Shown here one piece after another: positions 39,357 to 51,400 of a DNA stretch of 64,000 bases. Numbering within the stretch: the stretch's first letter is position 1; every line of letters begins with the position of its first letter. Source of the stretch: Fratercula arctica (lineage: Eukaryota; Chordata; Aves; Charadriiformes; Alcidae); contig CANTUZ010000002.1 of the NCBI GenBank assembly GCA_947846985.1, forward strand, positions 135,741,889 to 135,805,888, written 5' to 3'. Under the pieces are notes generated by a model. That model was not told the origin of the DNA and searched no databases. It saw only the letters and a list, made by a program, of their open reading frames with translations. The position numbers were made by a program, and so were the translations under genes.

Positions 39357-39400
39357 CCCGTCCCGTCCCGTCCCGTCCCATCCCGTCCCGTCCCGTCCCG
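39357..39400 (+). repeat. CA13: (CCCGT)n pentanucleotide repeat in the CA13 5' leader
   Basis: About nine units of CCCGT, one altered to CCCAT, ending 16 bases before the CA13 ATG. It is probably within the 5' UTR. Such a repeat can vary in length between individuals and lies where it could affect promoter or leader function. Confidence 0.85.
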
Positions 39401-39416
39401 GCAGGAGACCAGAGCC

Positions 39417-42400
39417 ATGCTGCACTGGGGATACGACGAGCACAACGGTAGGGGGGCGGCGGGTCGGGGGCGGCCGCGGTGCTCCCCGCGGGACCGTCGG
39501 GGCGGCGGCAGCGGGGTCCCCCCCCCTCCAGGGCGCCTCCGGCGTCTCCCCAGCCCCGGAGAAAGCTGAGCGAGCGGAAAAGCTGCCGAGGCTTCGCGAC
39601 GTGAGAGCGAGCAGATTTTTGTCTGGGCAGATTTTTGTCTGGGCATGACGCAAGGCTGGCTGCTGAGAGAGGGGTTTGGTGCGGGCAGTATCGCCTGCCG
39701 GAGTCGGGTCGGGGGTTGGCTCCGGGTGGGAGGATTGTGCCATCGCCTTCCCCATAAGGATTTAATTTGCCTGTCTAGTTGAATAGTGGCATGTACATAT
39801 CCGTGGTTTATTAGACGGTGACACTGGTCAGAGATGCTGTATGGCAGGGCCTCCCTGGCTCCGGCTGCGTTCTGCTTCTGGTGGATGGTGGGAAATACCT
39901 GGGTACTGGAATCGGTCATTTGAATGTGTAACTATGCACCTAAGAGGAGATGCTTCTGGATTTTAGTTGTTTCATGGTTTCCTTAATCTTGTCGGTCTTT
40001 GAAGTCCCAAGGTGTGCTCATCAGCAGGCTTAAAGACTTTCCTCTGTTTTGCATTGTAACTCATGCAAACGCTGCTCCGGTGTGCAGACCGGCTCACAAG
40101 TCATGCAGGTAGAAATGAAAGCGCTTTTGTAAATTGGAGACTCAGCCCTCATAAAGTAAATGGAATAACTTACATTGTCTGTTATAGTACACAGAGAAAT
40201 GAAACACCATGGTAGTAAAAGGAGAAAGCTCTATGTTTGCATACAGTCATGCCTATAGGAGTATGCTTCATTTATATTACTACTTGGAGTTTGGAATACT
40301 GTTTGCGCAAGTGCTGCCTTTCCTTCCTGGTCCTTTTGTTCAATCTTTTCTGGATGGGTATACTTTTCCTGAAAAACTGGGTGGTGGATCGCAGCGATGT
40401 TGCAATGATTAGGTGTGTTATCTGCTGTTGTGCAGTCTGCTCTACCCCTCCCCTAAAGACGTAAATGGGTCTTGTTTTTTAAATTTGTTTCTCCATGTGT
40501 TTTCCAAGAGTGCTGCGGACTTCACCTGCACCGTACAGATAAGCAGCTCACTTTCCCTCCCTTATCCTATACCTTCTCCTTTGCTATTCTCAACTTCTAG
40601 GAAGGGGAGGGCACCAGAATTTCTATCGGGGTGGCCCTGGACCTTGTTTGAGGCCCCATTTCTCCTATCAAACTCTGTTTACTGGCTGATAACATATTTT
40701 GGGTGGAGCTTGACTTTATCCCTCTCCTCCTCTGTTGGAGCCCCCAGTAGCTGAGGTGGGTGATTCTTCATTGGTCCATCTCCTTTCCTCCGCCTCCTAC
40801 AGGAGACTAAAGGAGAGAGGCATGGATACCCAACACTTCACTTCTCTTCCCTAGCATCAGTTTAATTTCTCAGATTTTTCTTTTTTTATGCATTTGTATT
40901 ATTGGGTTTGCTTGTTTCTTGTTTTGCTGAACAGCAAATGCAGGAGATTGCTCTGATTCTTGAAAAATTTTGTTGCCTTGCATGGCCCTGAACAGCTTCC
41001 CTGAGACTAAGATGAGCTTTTGCAATTAAGGAGGTAGCAACAAAGTGAAATTAATTAAATTTGATGCAGTCATATGTTAAAGTTGACTTCCTGAAGAGTT
41101 GGAAAGACATCTGCATTCGTTCTGAGTTCTGTGTTTGTTACGTGCAGTGATAAAAGCACTGTTTGTCTAAACTGGGGGAAAACTCATCTGCCCCTTAGCA
41201 ATAATAACTGCAACACGAACCATTTTGTGCATAAAGTAAACTATCAAATATTACACATACGTGTCTGCATATATGGTATATCTATGTATAAGGACATGGT
41301 CTGACCGACATACACAGAACTAAATGTTCTCCCCTGCTTTGATGTACATATTTCGGAAATGCAAAGAGGCGTTATTTTATTTCTATGCAAACTTTGGCCT
41401 TTGCTTTCTTGCCACTGTTCTTGCCCCACAGTTTTGATGGCGCTCATGTGTGGAGGCGGAATGCTGAGATCTTGAAAACTGGCTTCAGTGTGGCATCCTG
41501 CAATGCTTTGCTTTGCTGCTCTGGGTTCCTGTGAAGAGGGGAATGTTCTCGCCCCTTCATGGGAGCAGTCCCCTTAGTTAACGGGGGAATTGCCTTAGTT
41601 AAAAGACAAATCAAGAATCAATTGCCTTCAGTTTACTATTTGTTTAATAAAATATATGGGAAGTACCTGCATGTATTGTGCTTTGCTGCAAAAATGTGTC
41701 TTGGTGTAGTTACTGCTATAACACTGAGGTGGTATATAAATAAAAAGGCATAAGAATTCCTTATACTATTTTTTTTTCTCCCTGAGAATAATTACATAAT
41801 TTTGGTGTCTATTTTAAAAAACAGCACTTAATTTTACCCACTATGAGTTTCCAATTCTTTTTATTAGAGCTAATCTTACTGTAACCTAATGTGCAACTAA
41901 ATTACTTGCAAACTTAATTCTATAAATTTAAGCACTTTGTATATGATAAACTGGGCAGTGGATTCTTTTTAAGAATAAATGAGGATGTGATCCTGCAAAG
42001 GTCAGACCGTACCAAACTAATACACTTTCTGCATATAGTAGGAAACTGTCCAAAAAAGAATTCACTTTTATGTACGTGCTGCTCTATTTATGCAAGTATA
42101 GAGGCTCACTGCAACTGAACCTTATTCTGCGATGTCTCCGCTGGGCTTGTTTGATGTGACTCTCACCTTTTGATGAAACTCATCACTTCTAACTCCATCT
42201 GGGTAAAAAAGCACCAGTGTTGGGTGCTGTAGTGAGTTTTATTTCCTAACAAACTCATAATTGCCTTCCTTATGCGATCTAATTCAAGAGCTGAATGTGT
42301 GCAACGCTGGTGGGTACCATAAATAGCGATAGTCTAATCTAAAACTGACAGCTTTGTGTATCACATTTGGTAAGTCTGTGTCTAAAGTAAAGGTATGCAA

Positions 42401-45400
42401 CCTTCAGAGCAGATGGTTCCATTGTTTGTCCTAAATCTTGGTCACAACGGCTTTGATTGTTAATAGCTACTAGGTAATCTCCTCCGACAAAAGAACACTT
42501 GCCCATCAACAGAAGGGAATTTCCCAAGTTCAACACCTGGTATATTTAATCAAATTCCTTCAGTAAATTAAAAAATGAAAGGAGGGGAATCGTTGAGTTA
42601 CACATTCCTGAGCATGTCTTAAAGTACATATCTAGGAAATTAAACTGTGCATTCTGCTGAGACAGAGGCATATAATTCGGGTCCAAATGCAGAAGAAATT
42701 TGCACCCTGGAGATCCCACTGGCTTAAATCTGGTTGTGTGACATGCATTTGAGCACCCTGTCCATGTTCTTCCAACTGTAATGTGTTAATTTCCAACAGT
42801 CACGCACAATGGTTGCTTTGGGATGGGGTCCATAGTGATGCATTGAGCCACAGCTTTCCTAGACTCTTTCCTGGCAAGAGTGTGGTAATTGTATTAGATT
42901 CCTGGTAGATAATCCAATAAGGAATACCTCTTGATATAACCACGTGGTAAAAAAATAGCTGAAATTTCTTGATATTTTCCTGTATATTTTGAAAGGTCAG
43001 ATTTCTGTCAGTCTCGTGTTACTGACAGATGTTTAATCACCGAAGCAAAAGATGACTTTGGTCATCCGAGCTAAGGACAAGTACAAAAGCAGGTACAATG
43101 TCTCTTTAGAACTGAAGTTTATTGTTGAATAATTAGCTAATGCCAGAATCACAGCCTTGGGTCCTCTTCTTGGCACGTTCATATTATTTACGAATGCAAA
43201 TCATTCATATTATTTACTGTACAATAACTACGGTTATTGCTGAGATGGAGCGATAGGACCAAGTAGTTAAGCACATAAATACATTTTGCCTTTCCTCAGT
43301 TTAGGAATATCCTAAGGATTAAAATTAAGTGTCAATAAGCTTTTTCTAAGCATCCTAAATCACAGCAGTTAGTTAGGTATAAATGATGGAGTGGTGCTTC
43401 TTCAATGAATAAAATTGTACATTGCATCTCTAACTACAAGGTACTAGGATCTAAACAATTAAAATTATATCATATGCTAATCTGTATGTAATTAAAATAT
43501 TGAATAGCTTTGATGAGCATTTGTGAAGTGAGAAGAATTAGGTTTAAATAGCTTTATATTTCAAACCAGTAGGATTTTTATCTTTTTGTCTTAGAAGTGG
43601 TTTGCTTAATGAGTTTAGTTAATGAAGGCATTAACAAAAGGACTTTTTAAAAAAATCAAGACTGAAGGCCCTTGCCTTTGTTCTGCCTGAGGTTTAAGTC
43701 TGAGGCTGGTCTTTACAAGCTACTCCTTCCCTCTTCCATTTTTGGGTGCTGCTCAGTGGAGAGTCAGGCTCTGCCCAGGTGGCTGAGCAGGCGGCTTCCC
43801 CACGGTGCCCTGGGACATTTCCCTCCCTGATTTATGGCTGGGGCGCTTGGGTTATTTTAGCACCTGGGAGTTTCTGAGCTATGTTCACTTCTATTGAAGT
43901 TGAGGAGAGAAAACCATCTGACAACTTTTGATGTTAGGCCATTAATCACAGCGTAACACACTTTAATCCTTTTTTTGTCGTCATGCTCATTGAAGTGCTA
44001 AGCCATCCAGAAAGACCCAAATCAACAGACTGATCAGTTACCTTCAATATAGGGAGTTAGGAGGATTTCCAGTTATGCAGATTTTACAAGATCAGGTTCT
44101 GATGCTCATATTTAAGTTTTTCTTATATCCAGTCTCTCTTAGTTGATTTATTATGCTTCTTACCCATGACAAGCCTGGAGGAAAAACAAGTGCTATGCTC
44201 TTTACAATACTGAAAGTTCATTAGCCCCACAGATTTTTCCCTTTTCCCTTACCTTACCCTCTTTTTCATCCTAAACCTTGTTTGCTGTCTTTATCTTATA
44301 GAACATATTCCCCAAGCAATTTATTGTTCCTTTTTTTCTTCTATGGCCTCTTTCCTCATTGTTTATTATTCAAATGTGGTTCTACAATGGCACATATATT
44401 CTTGATGGGGATTCTCTGATGTTTAGTAGATAAGAACAGACACCTCACACGTCTCATCAATGAAGCTTTTCTTACTATTTTAAAGTGATGTTTGTCAATT
44501 TTCTCATATCCATATTGCTGTTTTACAGACACAATGGTTTTCAGCTGACTTTTGGCTTAGCTTGCGTGGGTAGAGGAAGGTTAACTCAAGATCACCAGTA
44601 TAGATTAACAGCTTCTTTAGTGTTTTAATTTCTAGCTAACTCTGGTGAATGGTAGTGCAAATCTGTGTCTGGAAGATCTACTTCTATTTAGCAGTAGGAA
44701 GTAGTAGAAATCCAAACCTTGTGCAGGCATCATTGTCCTGAGTGTTCCTGTTCTTTGCTGATTTTGTCAGCACTACACTAATGTATGTGTGTGTGCGCGC
44801 GTGTCTAGACTTTATGGTTAGCGGGTGACTCTCTTGTGTTGTGACAGCTGGTTTGCAGGGTTGGTGCTTCGGAGGAGGTGATGGGTTATGCAGTGATGCT
44901 TAGGTTACAGACACTGCCATCAGGCCCCAGGAGAGTCCACGCACCACTCAGCCTTTTTATCTTTTTCAACATTTCTCCACCTTATTCAGCATAGTCAGAA
45001 GAAGATGTGTTCTCTGGTGTTTTGCAGCCAATGGCTAAGGTATAAAAAACCCCTTAAAGCAGGGATTTTGAATAGATAAGAGGTAATCCTTAAAGATGTA
45101 ATGAGACATGATATTAGGCAAAAATGGCGTGTCAAAAATTTATTGGGGCACAGTACCTGTGGGATACAGGATGCTTGATTTGAACGAGCATTTGTTGGAT
45201 ATGTCTTGTGCATAGTTGAGTCTTAACTGTGAATAAATAAATATCTGCCTACTGCATGTGGCCTTGTTCAAAGGCCAAATATAGTTATATACATCATGCA
45301 AGGTAGATAAAGGGGCCCTGAGAGCTGCTGTTGCAATGTGGTGCAGCAAAAGTAGCTGAATATTTTGATCTGTGTTTTTCTGATGCACTCTTTTTGAATT

Positions 45401-48400
45401 TAAAAGATGCAAACAAGAACAGTTCAAGCAGAGTCTTCTTTCATATGAAGCGGGGAGCTGCCATCAATTTAGACTTCTCTTCCAATGCATTGCAGGGCCT
45501 GCCCACTGGAAGGAGGTTTTTCCTGTCGCTAATGGAGACCGTCAGTCACCCATCGACATCAAAACTGAGGAAACCAAGTATGATCCCTCTCTCCGTCCTC
45601 TAAATCCGAATTATGATCCGGCTTCTGCTAAAATCATCCTTAACAACGGGCATTCCACCAGTGTTGAGTTTGATGACACCGTCAACAAATCAGGTTTGTT
45701 CCTCTGCTGTTGCACTGTGTCTTCTTCTACCGTTTCCTGAACAAAGTGCATACAGCCTGGGCATGTCTCACTGCCGGGTACGAACTCCTCATAAACAGTA
45801 AGGCTTTGCTCCTCCGGATGAGAGATTCCTTTTTTTCCCTGTCTTTCAACATGATACAATGTGGGAACATATTTGGACATGAGTTCGAGGTTGTGTTTCT
45901 CAGAAAGCGCTAGGATTCCCTTTCCACAGGGATGGTTTGATCCACCCCAGACAACTAGATAGCGCCAGCCCCCCTGTTTGAACAGTGTTGTGTACAATTT
46001 TTCGAATGCTGCTCTCTCTCACTGCAGATGAATCCTTTGTGTCTCATTACAGGTTCATTCCAACTGAATCGCTCAAGTCTCTTATCTTGACTTTAGCTGC
46101 AGGTTTGGTTATATATTTTTTCCCTTTTTTAGAATCCATACCTGGACTTTTTGTGTCAGGAAAGAGCCAATACAGAACAAATGAAATATACCCCACATGA
46201 TCCCTTTTCTTCTCTGAAAAGTGTTATTGCCCCAGTCTTTTCTAGGGGTATGTAGCTTCCATTTTTGCAAGCGATAATTCTTATTTAGAAGTTCTCTGGT
46301 TTAGCATAGTCTTTGTAATGTTAGTGCCTTCATCTTTAAAACCTTCTCTTAGATGGTAGGCAAGCTAGCACACCTCCCCTTGGAACTGTAGGAGTTTAGA
46401 TTCTTCAAGCAATAAAATCCTCTTCTGGTTTCACGAGGCTTAGCTGAGGATCCAAGCCCATGTGATGCTTCCACAAGGGTCAAAGCCAGAGGAGGACTGA
46501 TTTGTGATCACCCTGTCCATTAGTCCTGAGGACCTATTAGCTTATAGTGGCAACAGGGAGAGACATAGATGGAGACAGCATCATACTTTGCTTTCCTGGA
46601 CAGTCTTAGTTTAATTCTTAAATTTCCTGTTGATACAAGCAACATTGGATGTTGCCTGAAAGCCATCAGCTGACCGTCAGTGATCTGGTCTGACCTCATG
46701 TGTGTCAGATGCCACGGGACTTCCCAGAATTAATCTCTGCTTCAAGCCTAGTAGGCGTGGGTGAACTAAAGCACATCTCTTAGAAAAACATACAATCTTG
46801 ATTTCAAAATTTCCAGCGATGATGAACCTACTGCAGCCTTTGGTAAGTTGTTCTAATTATTCTCCTCACAATTAAAAAAATCAAAATCACACTTTATTTC
46901 TGGTGTGAGTTAGATCAACCCAGCCTTTAAACTCCTTTCCTTTTTTAAAAAAAAGTAATAAATACGAATATGAATACACTAAGAACCTCTTCCACTGTCT
47001 AACTCCATCCAGTGACAGGGCCTGAACATAGTGTTCCTATAGGCTTACACTGGTACCAAAGCCGGTACCACCAAAGTGGTAATGTGATCCTGTTCTTACT
47101 GCTTTCCTCAGGCCATATTTCCAAGGGTATAGTTCATGTCATGGCAAAGCACTGACAGATGTTGTTCAGATAATTAACAAATGTAATCCCCAGTCTCCTT
47201 CAGGAGACTCTGTATCTTCTATGTATGGACTAGATTCTTCAGTCCAGATCATGGCTTTACATTTTGGCCATTATCATGCCTTACTTATCAAAGAATTCAA
47301 ATCCTTCTGTATCCATAAACTGAGTTATTCCCTATTTCCTCTTAACACTTGTCACTGACAAACTTTATCGGTAATGTTTTTGTTTTCTTTCAGGTCATTG
47401 ATCAAAAAATACTGAATTTTCTAGGGCCAAAATTTGGCCGCTGGGGCACCCCTGTGAAGTAAGCACTCCTGCCATATGGTGGTTTTATGAAAAAAATAAT
47501 CAAATTAATTGATACTAAATACATTAGCATCTTTTAATACGTTATTAACTGACTTCCATATGAACTGTTTCTTCCCTTTGGCCAGCGTTGAAACTGGGCT
47601 GTCAAGTCTGTAACTGTGTAATTCGGTTTATCCTCTTGAGTACCGCACCACCTCCATTCTCAGAAATTTGTATATTGATGCTTCAAAGAGCTCTTCTTCC
47701 AGCTCTTTTCAAACTTTGAGATACTGATATTTGCCTTAAATAGCTTCCAACTAACCTCTTCCTTAATTACTGTTGGAATGGAAGTGTTTTACCATCACTT
47801 TGTGGTGTGGTACACATACACCATCAGGCCATTTTCTACATTTTTCAGCGGAAGTATTTAATTGAATGCTGATGTATTTCTACATGATTGTTTTCCCTCA
47901 GCCAGTTAGAACACTGATCTTTACACATTTCTAGGATCATTTGCCTCCAAGTTTTCAGTCCTTGAAAGAAGGAATTTGTTTTAGGAGTGCCACTTCCCGT
48001 TCCCTTTTGTTCACTAGGTTTATAGGCTCTGTAAAAGCAGATTTTTGAGTTGAAGTTTTAAGGAGCTCACATATTTTTTTCCCACAGATAAACAGCTCCA
48101 GTTTCTTTTCATTAGCCAGGTTACTTGTGTTAGCAGATAGGCAACTTCTGCTAAGTTGCCTACTTCTTCTTTTCTCTTTGCTTGGTTGTATTTTGTTTCT
48201 AACAAAGTTTAGGTTTTGGACTAAACCTAGAAGAGTGAAAAAATTACTGTTCTCCTCCCCAGTGCTCTTAATTTAAAAAATGTCTGGTTAAAGCTCCCAT
48301 CCTTTCCCCTTAAAATCTCTATAATGAGCCAGTAAATCCCAAACCCTCAGAGGAGATATGGAGCCGGGAGAGTGGGGTGATTTGTTTTGTGGTAAATAAG

Positions 48401-51400
48401 GAATCTTTCTGAATGTGGTTCCCATTCGAGTCTCTGTGCAGAGACGGCTCGGTTCCAACTCTGATTAGCAAAAGCTGAGCACTTGCAAAAGCAAAACAAT
48501 GAAAAGCCCACCCATATGTGTTAAGTAGAACAGAACAGAATAGAATAGAACAGAACTGAACTATTTCAGTTGGAAGGGACCTACAACAATCATCTAGTCC
48601 AACTGCTTGACCAATTCAAGGCTGACCAAAACTTAAAGCATGTAATTAAGGGCATTGTCCAAATGCCTCTTAAATACTGACAGGCTTGGGGCATCAACCA
48701 CCTCTCTAGGAGGCCTGTTCCAGTGTTTGACCAGCCTCTCGGTAAAGAAATGCTTCCTAATTTCCAATCTAAACCTTCCCTGGCACAGCTTTGAACCATT
48801 CCCACGTATCCTATCACTGGATACCAGGGAGAAGAGCTCAGCACCTCCCTCTCCACTTCCCCCCTCAGGAAGCTGGAGAGAGCAATTGAGGTCACCCTCA
48901 GCCTCCTTTTCTCCAAACTGGACAAACCCAAAGTCTTAGCTGCTCCTCATGGGACATTCCTTCCAGCCCTGGCTAAATAAGTGTCAGTAACATTGCACTT
49001 GTACAATGCAAATGTGGTGTTGGCTTCATTTAATTTCTATTAATATATGCTCCTTTTTCTCAGACTTCAATCTGATGTAACTGGATCTAGTTGAAAATGA
49101 AGGAAAGAGCCTTGAAACTTTTTTTAAGCTCCACCTACTTTCCTCCAAATTTCAAAGAGGAGAAGAAATTATGTTCACATTATATTTTTTTGAGCCTCCC
49201 CTTTATTCATAAAACCTGTATTTTAGGCTTAATTTCCCAGAGATTCTTTTAAATACATTCAGGAGAGGAAACTACTTGCAAAATAGAAATACTTTCCCAT
49301 CTTCTGAGAAATATCCAACCCCTGGCAAGACAAACCGGGTGATAACAACACACCCTTTAGTGAGCCATAACCCGCTAATCTATATGTAATTGCCATTTTG
49401 AAAGTCCTGTCCTGGACAAGCGAGGGTTTCTGGACAGCTTTTGAGAAGGAGTAGGGGACTGTCCGAAGACTGAAGTCTGGTGTGAGGTTAGAGGATGTGG
49501 GTAGCGGCTCCCGTTCCTGCAGTGAAGCCTTTCCCTCTGCTTGGGTTTGCAGTGCTGACCGGGGGGCCGCTCAGTGGGACCTACAGGCTGCGCCAGATTC
49601 ACTTCCATTGGGGGTCCAACGACGAAGCCGGCTCCGAGCACGCGGTGGATGGGATGAAGTACGCGGCAGAGGTAAGGCTTTACATGGAGTCGTCTGTACC
49701 TCTAAGCTTGTGACTAGTTTTCCTTTGTAAGAATAATGTTGCCCCTCCGCTTCCCGCTTTTCATCCTGCCCCCCCATTTTATCAAAAGACAAGCGGTCTT
49801 CCTGAAGTGTTGCATGTTTGGTCCTTTCTCAAAGGAGAACCTATTTGAAAGCTTTGGAGAGGATTAAAAGAGGAGTACAGAAGACAAGATCTTGATAAGA
49901 GCAAGATTTAATGTTCAAGAGTTATTTTAAACTTTGCCTTTCACTGTCTCTTCCTTGGAGAATATTTTCAAAGTCAGCTTCAGTTACAAACCACAGAATT
50001 ACTTGATTTGGGGCCTGTGCAACGTAAAGCTTATGCCAGCCTTAGGAGTGTTGCATTTTGCGGTGCATTTAGCAATGTGATGTTTATGACTGCCTTTGGG
50101 AACCGCACCGCAGTATCTGTGGGGTGCCTGCTGGCTGTGGAGGTGCTGCCTTGCCGTGGAGGCAGGGTGCCACAGGGAGAAGTGCACCGTCTGCTCTGGC
50201 ACGGAGAGGTCGCTCCTGCTCTGCCTCCTTCGGTGCGCTTGAGTAGTCTTCTGGGGTTAAAAAGAAGTAAAAAGTATAAAAATAAATGTTGATGGAAAAA
50301 TAAAAGACATGATACTAAAGAAGAAAAAAAAATGAAATGTATGCACAGTGGTGTGATCAGATTTTACTGGAAATGCTATAAGAGATAGTGGTCAGAAAAA
50401 AAATCAGTTTTCTAACACTAATGGGGAAAAGTGACATTTGCAGTGTTTAAAGGCTTATGTTTTCCACAGGAACCAGGTGAGATGGAATATAAAGAATTAA
50501 TAGAGGTGCTTTAAAACCATTAAGTACCAAAACCAAATTTCTAGCTGAGAAAATATATATATGTTTCCCATCTAAGAAACCAAATGGAAGGAGAAAATAT
50601 CTCTGAATTTCTAGCCAGTCTAAAAACCTTCCCGTTACCTGTTGGTTGGGTAACCCTCCATAAGAAGCTCTCTAGATGTCACTTTGGCTTTGGGATAAGA
50701 AACCCAGAATTAAGATCAAGGCTTCTGAGCACTGTTCACACAAAAGAAAATACCTCAGAAAGAGACAAGAAGATGGTTTCAATGCTCTCCTTCATAAGGA
50801 AGACGTACAAGATTTCAAGAAAAAACATCGACTGAGTCGAAGAAGGAATTAGTGTACAGGTAAAGAAGACTGCAAGGTTCAGCCCCCTAAGCCCAGCGGG
50901 AAACAGAAGGGATCCATGGCTCCATTCTTTGTGACAACGTATGGTCTGATCAAGGTCTCTTCACAAGCTGCAGTGACAGAGCGGTGGTAAGATGGGATAT
51001 ATTCCTTAAAGAGAAGTCACAAGCCCTTGAGAATGGGGCTGTACCCAAAAGCATTTCACAGCTCTGTTTGTGTGGGGGTTTTTGTTGGGGAGGGGGGTGG
51101 TTTGGGGAAGGGGGTAGCAAAGCTATGAGGGAGTGGGCTTTATTTAGTTGTGGGAATTTTGCTTTTTGTTCTTTATTGTTTTTTTTTTTCTTTTTTAAAA
51201 TCCATAATAAAAGTCATTTTTGACTGAGAGTATCTGTTTCCTTTTTGTGTATGTGAAAATGTAATTGTTTAAAAGTTGTTCAATGTAGCTCTTGTGAACT
51301 TATAATAGTGAGTGGTGCAGGCGCTATAACCTCCAGGGTACTAATGCATCAGCGAATGGTTTAGTGGACTGTGTTCTTCTCCCAGTTTAATTTATAATAT

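Larger units (their letters stand above)
37860..39560. promoter_or_regulatory. CpG island with divergent RBIS (-) and CA13 (+) promoters
   Basis: Two CpG-dense lobes (about 37860-38300 and 38880-39560) flank an AT-rich core. The first covers RBIS exon 1 and the second CA13 exon 1. The start codons point away from each other 1.25 kb apart. The long open frames here (up to 251 codons) exist only because stop codons are rare in GC-rich sequence. No TATA box is near either start. Confidence 0.75.

Noticed and set aside
38893..39919. Frames of 212 to 251 codons on both strands around CA13 exon 1
   Set aside because: These are again CpG-island artefacts. They span the CA13 leader and exon 1 in other frames and resemble no protein.
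45611..45997. 128-codon minus-strand open frame over CA13 exon 2
   Set aside because: It is partly the antisense shadow of exon 2 (45496-45693). There is no family match and no separate promoter or splice signals.
50584..50835. 83-codon plus-strand frame in CA13 intron 3
   Set aside because: Low-complexity, Lys/Ser-rich translation with no domain, no conserved splice phase and no promoter signs.
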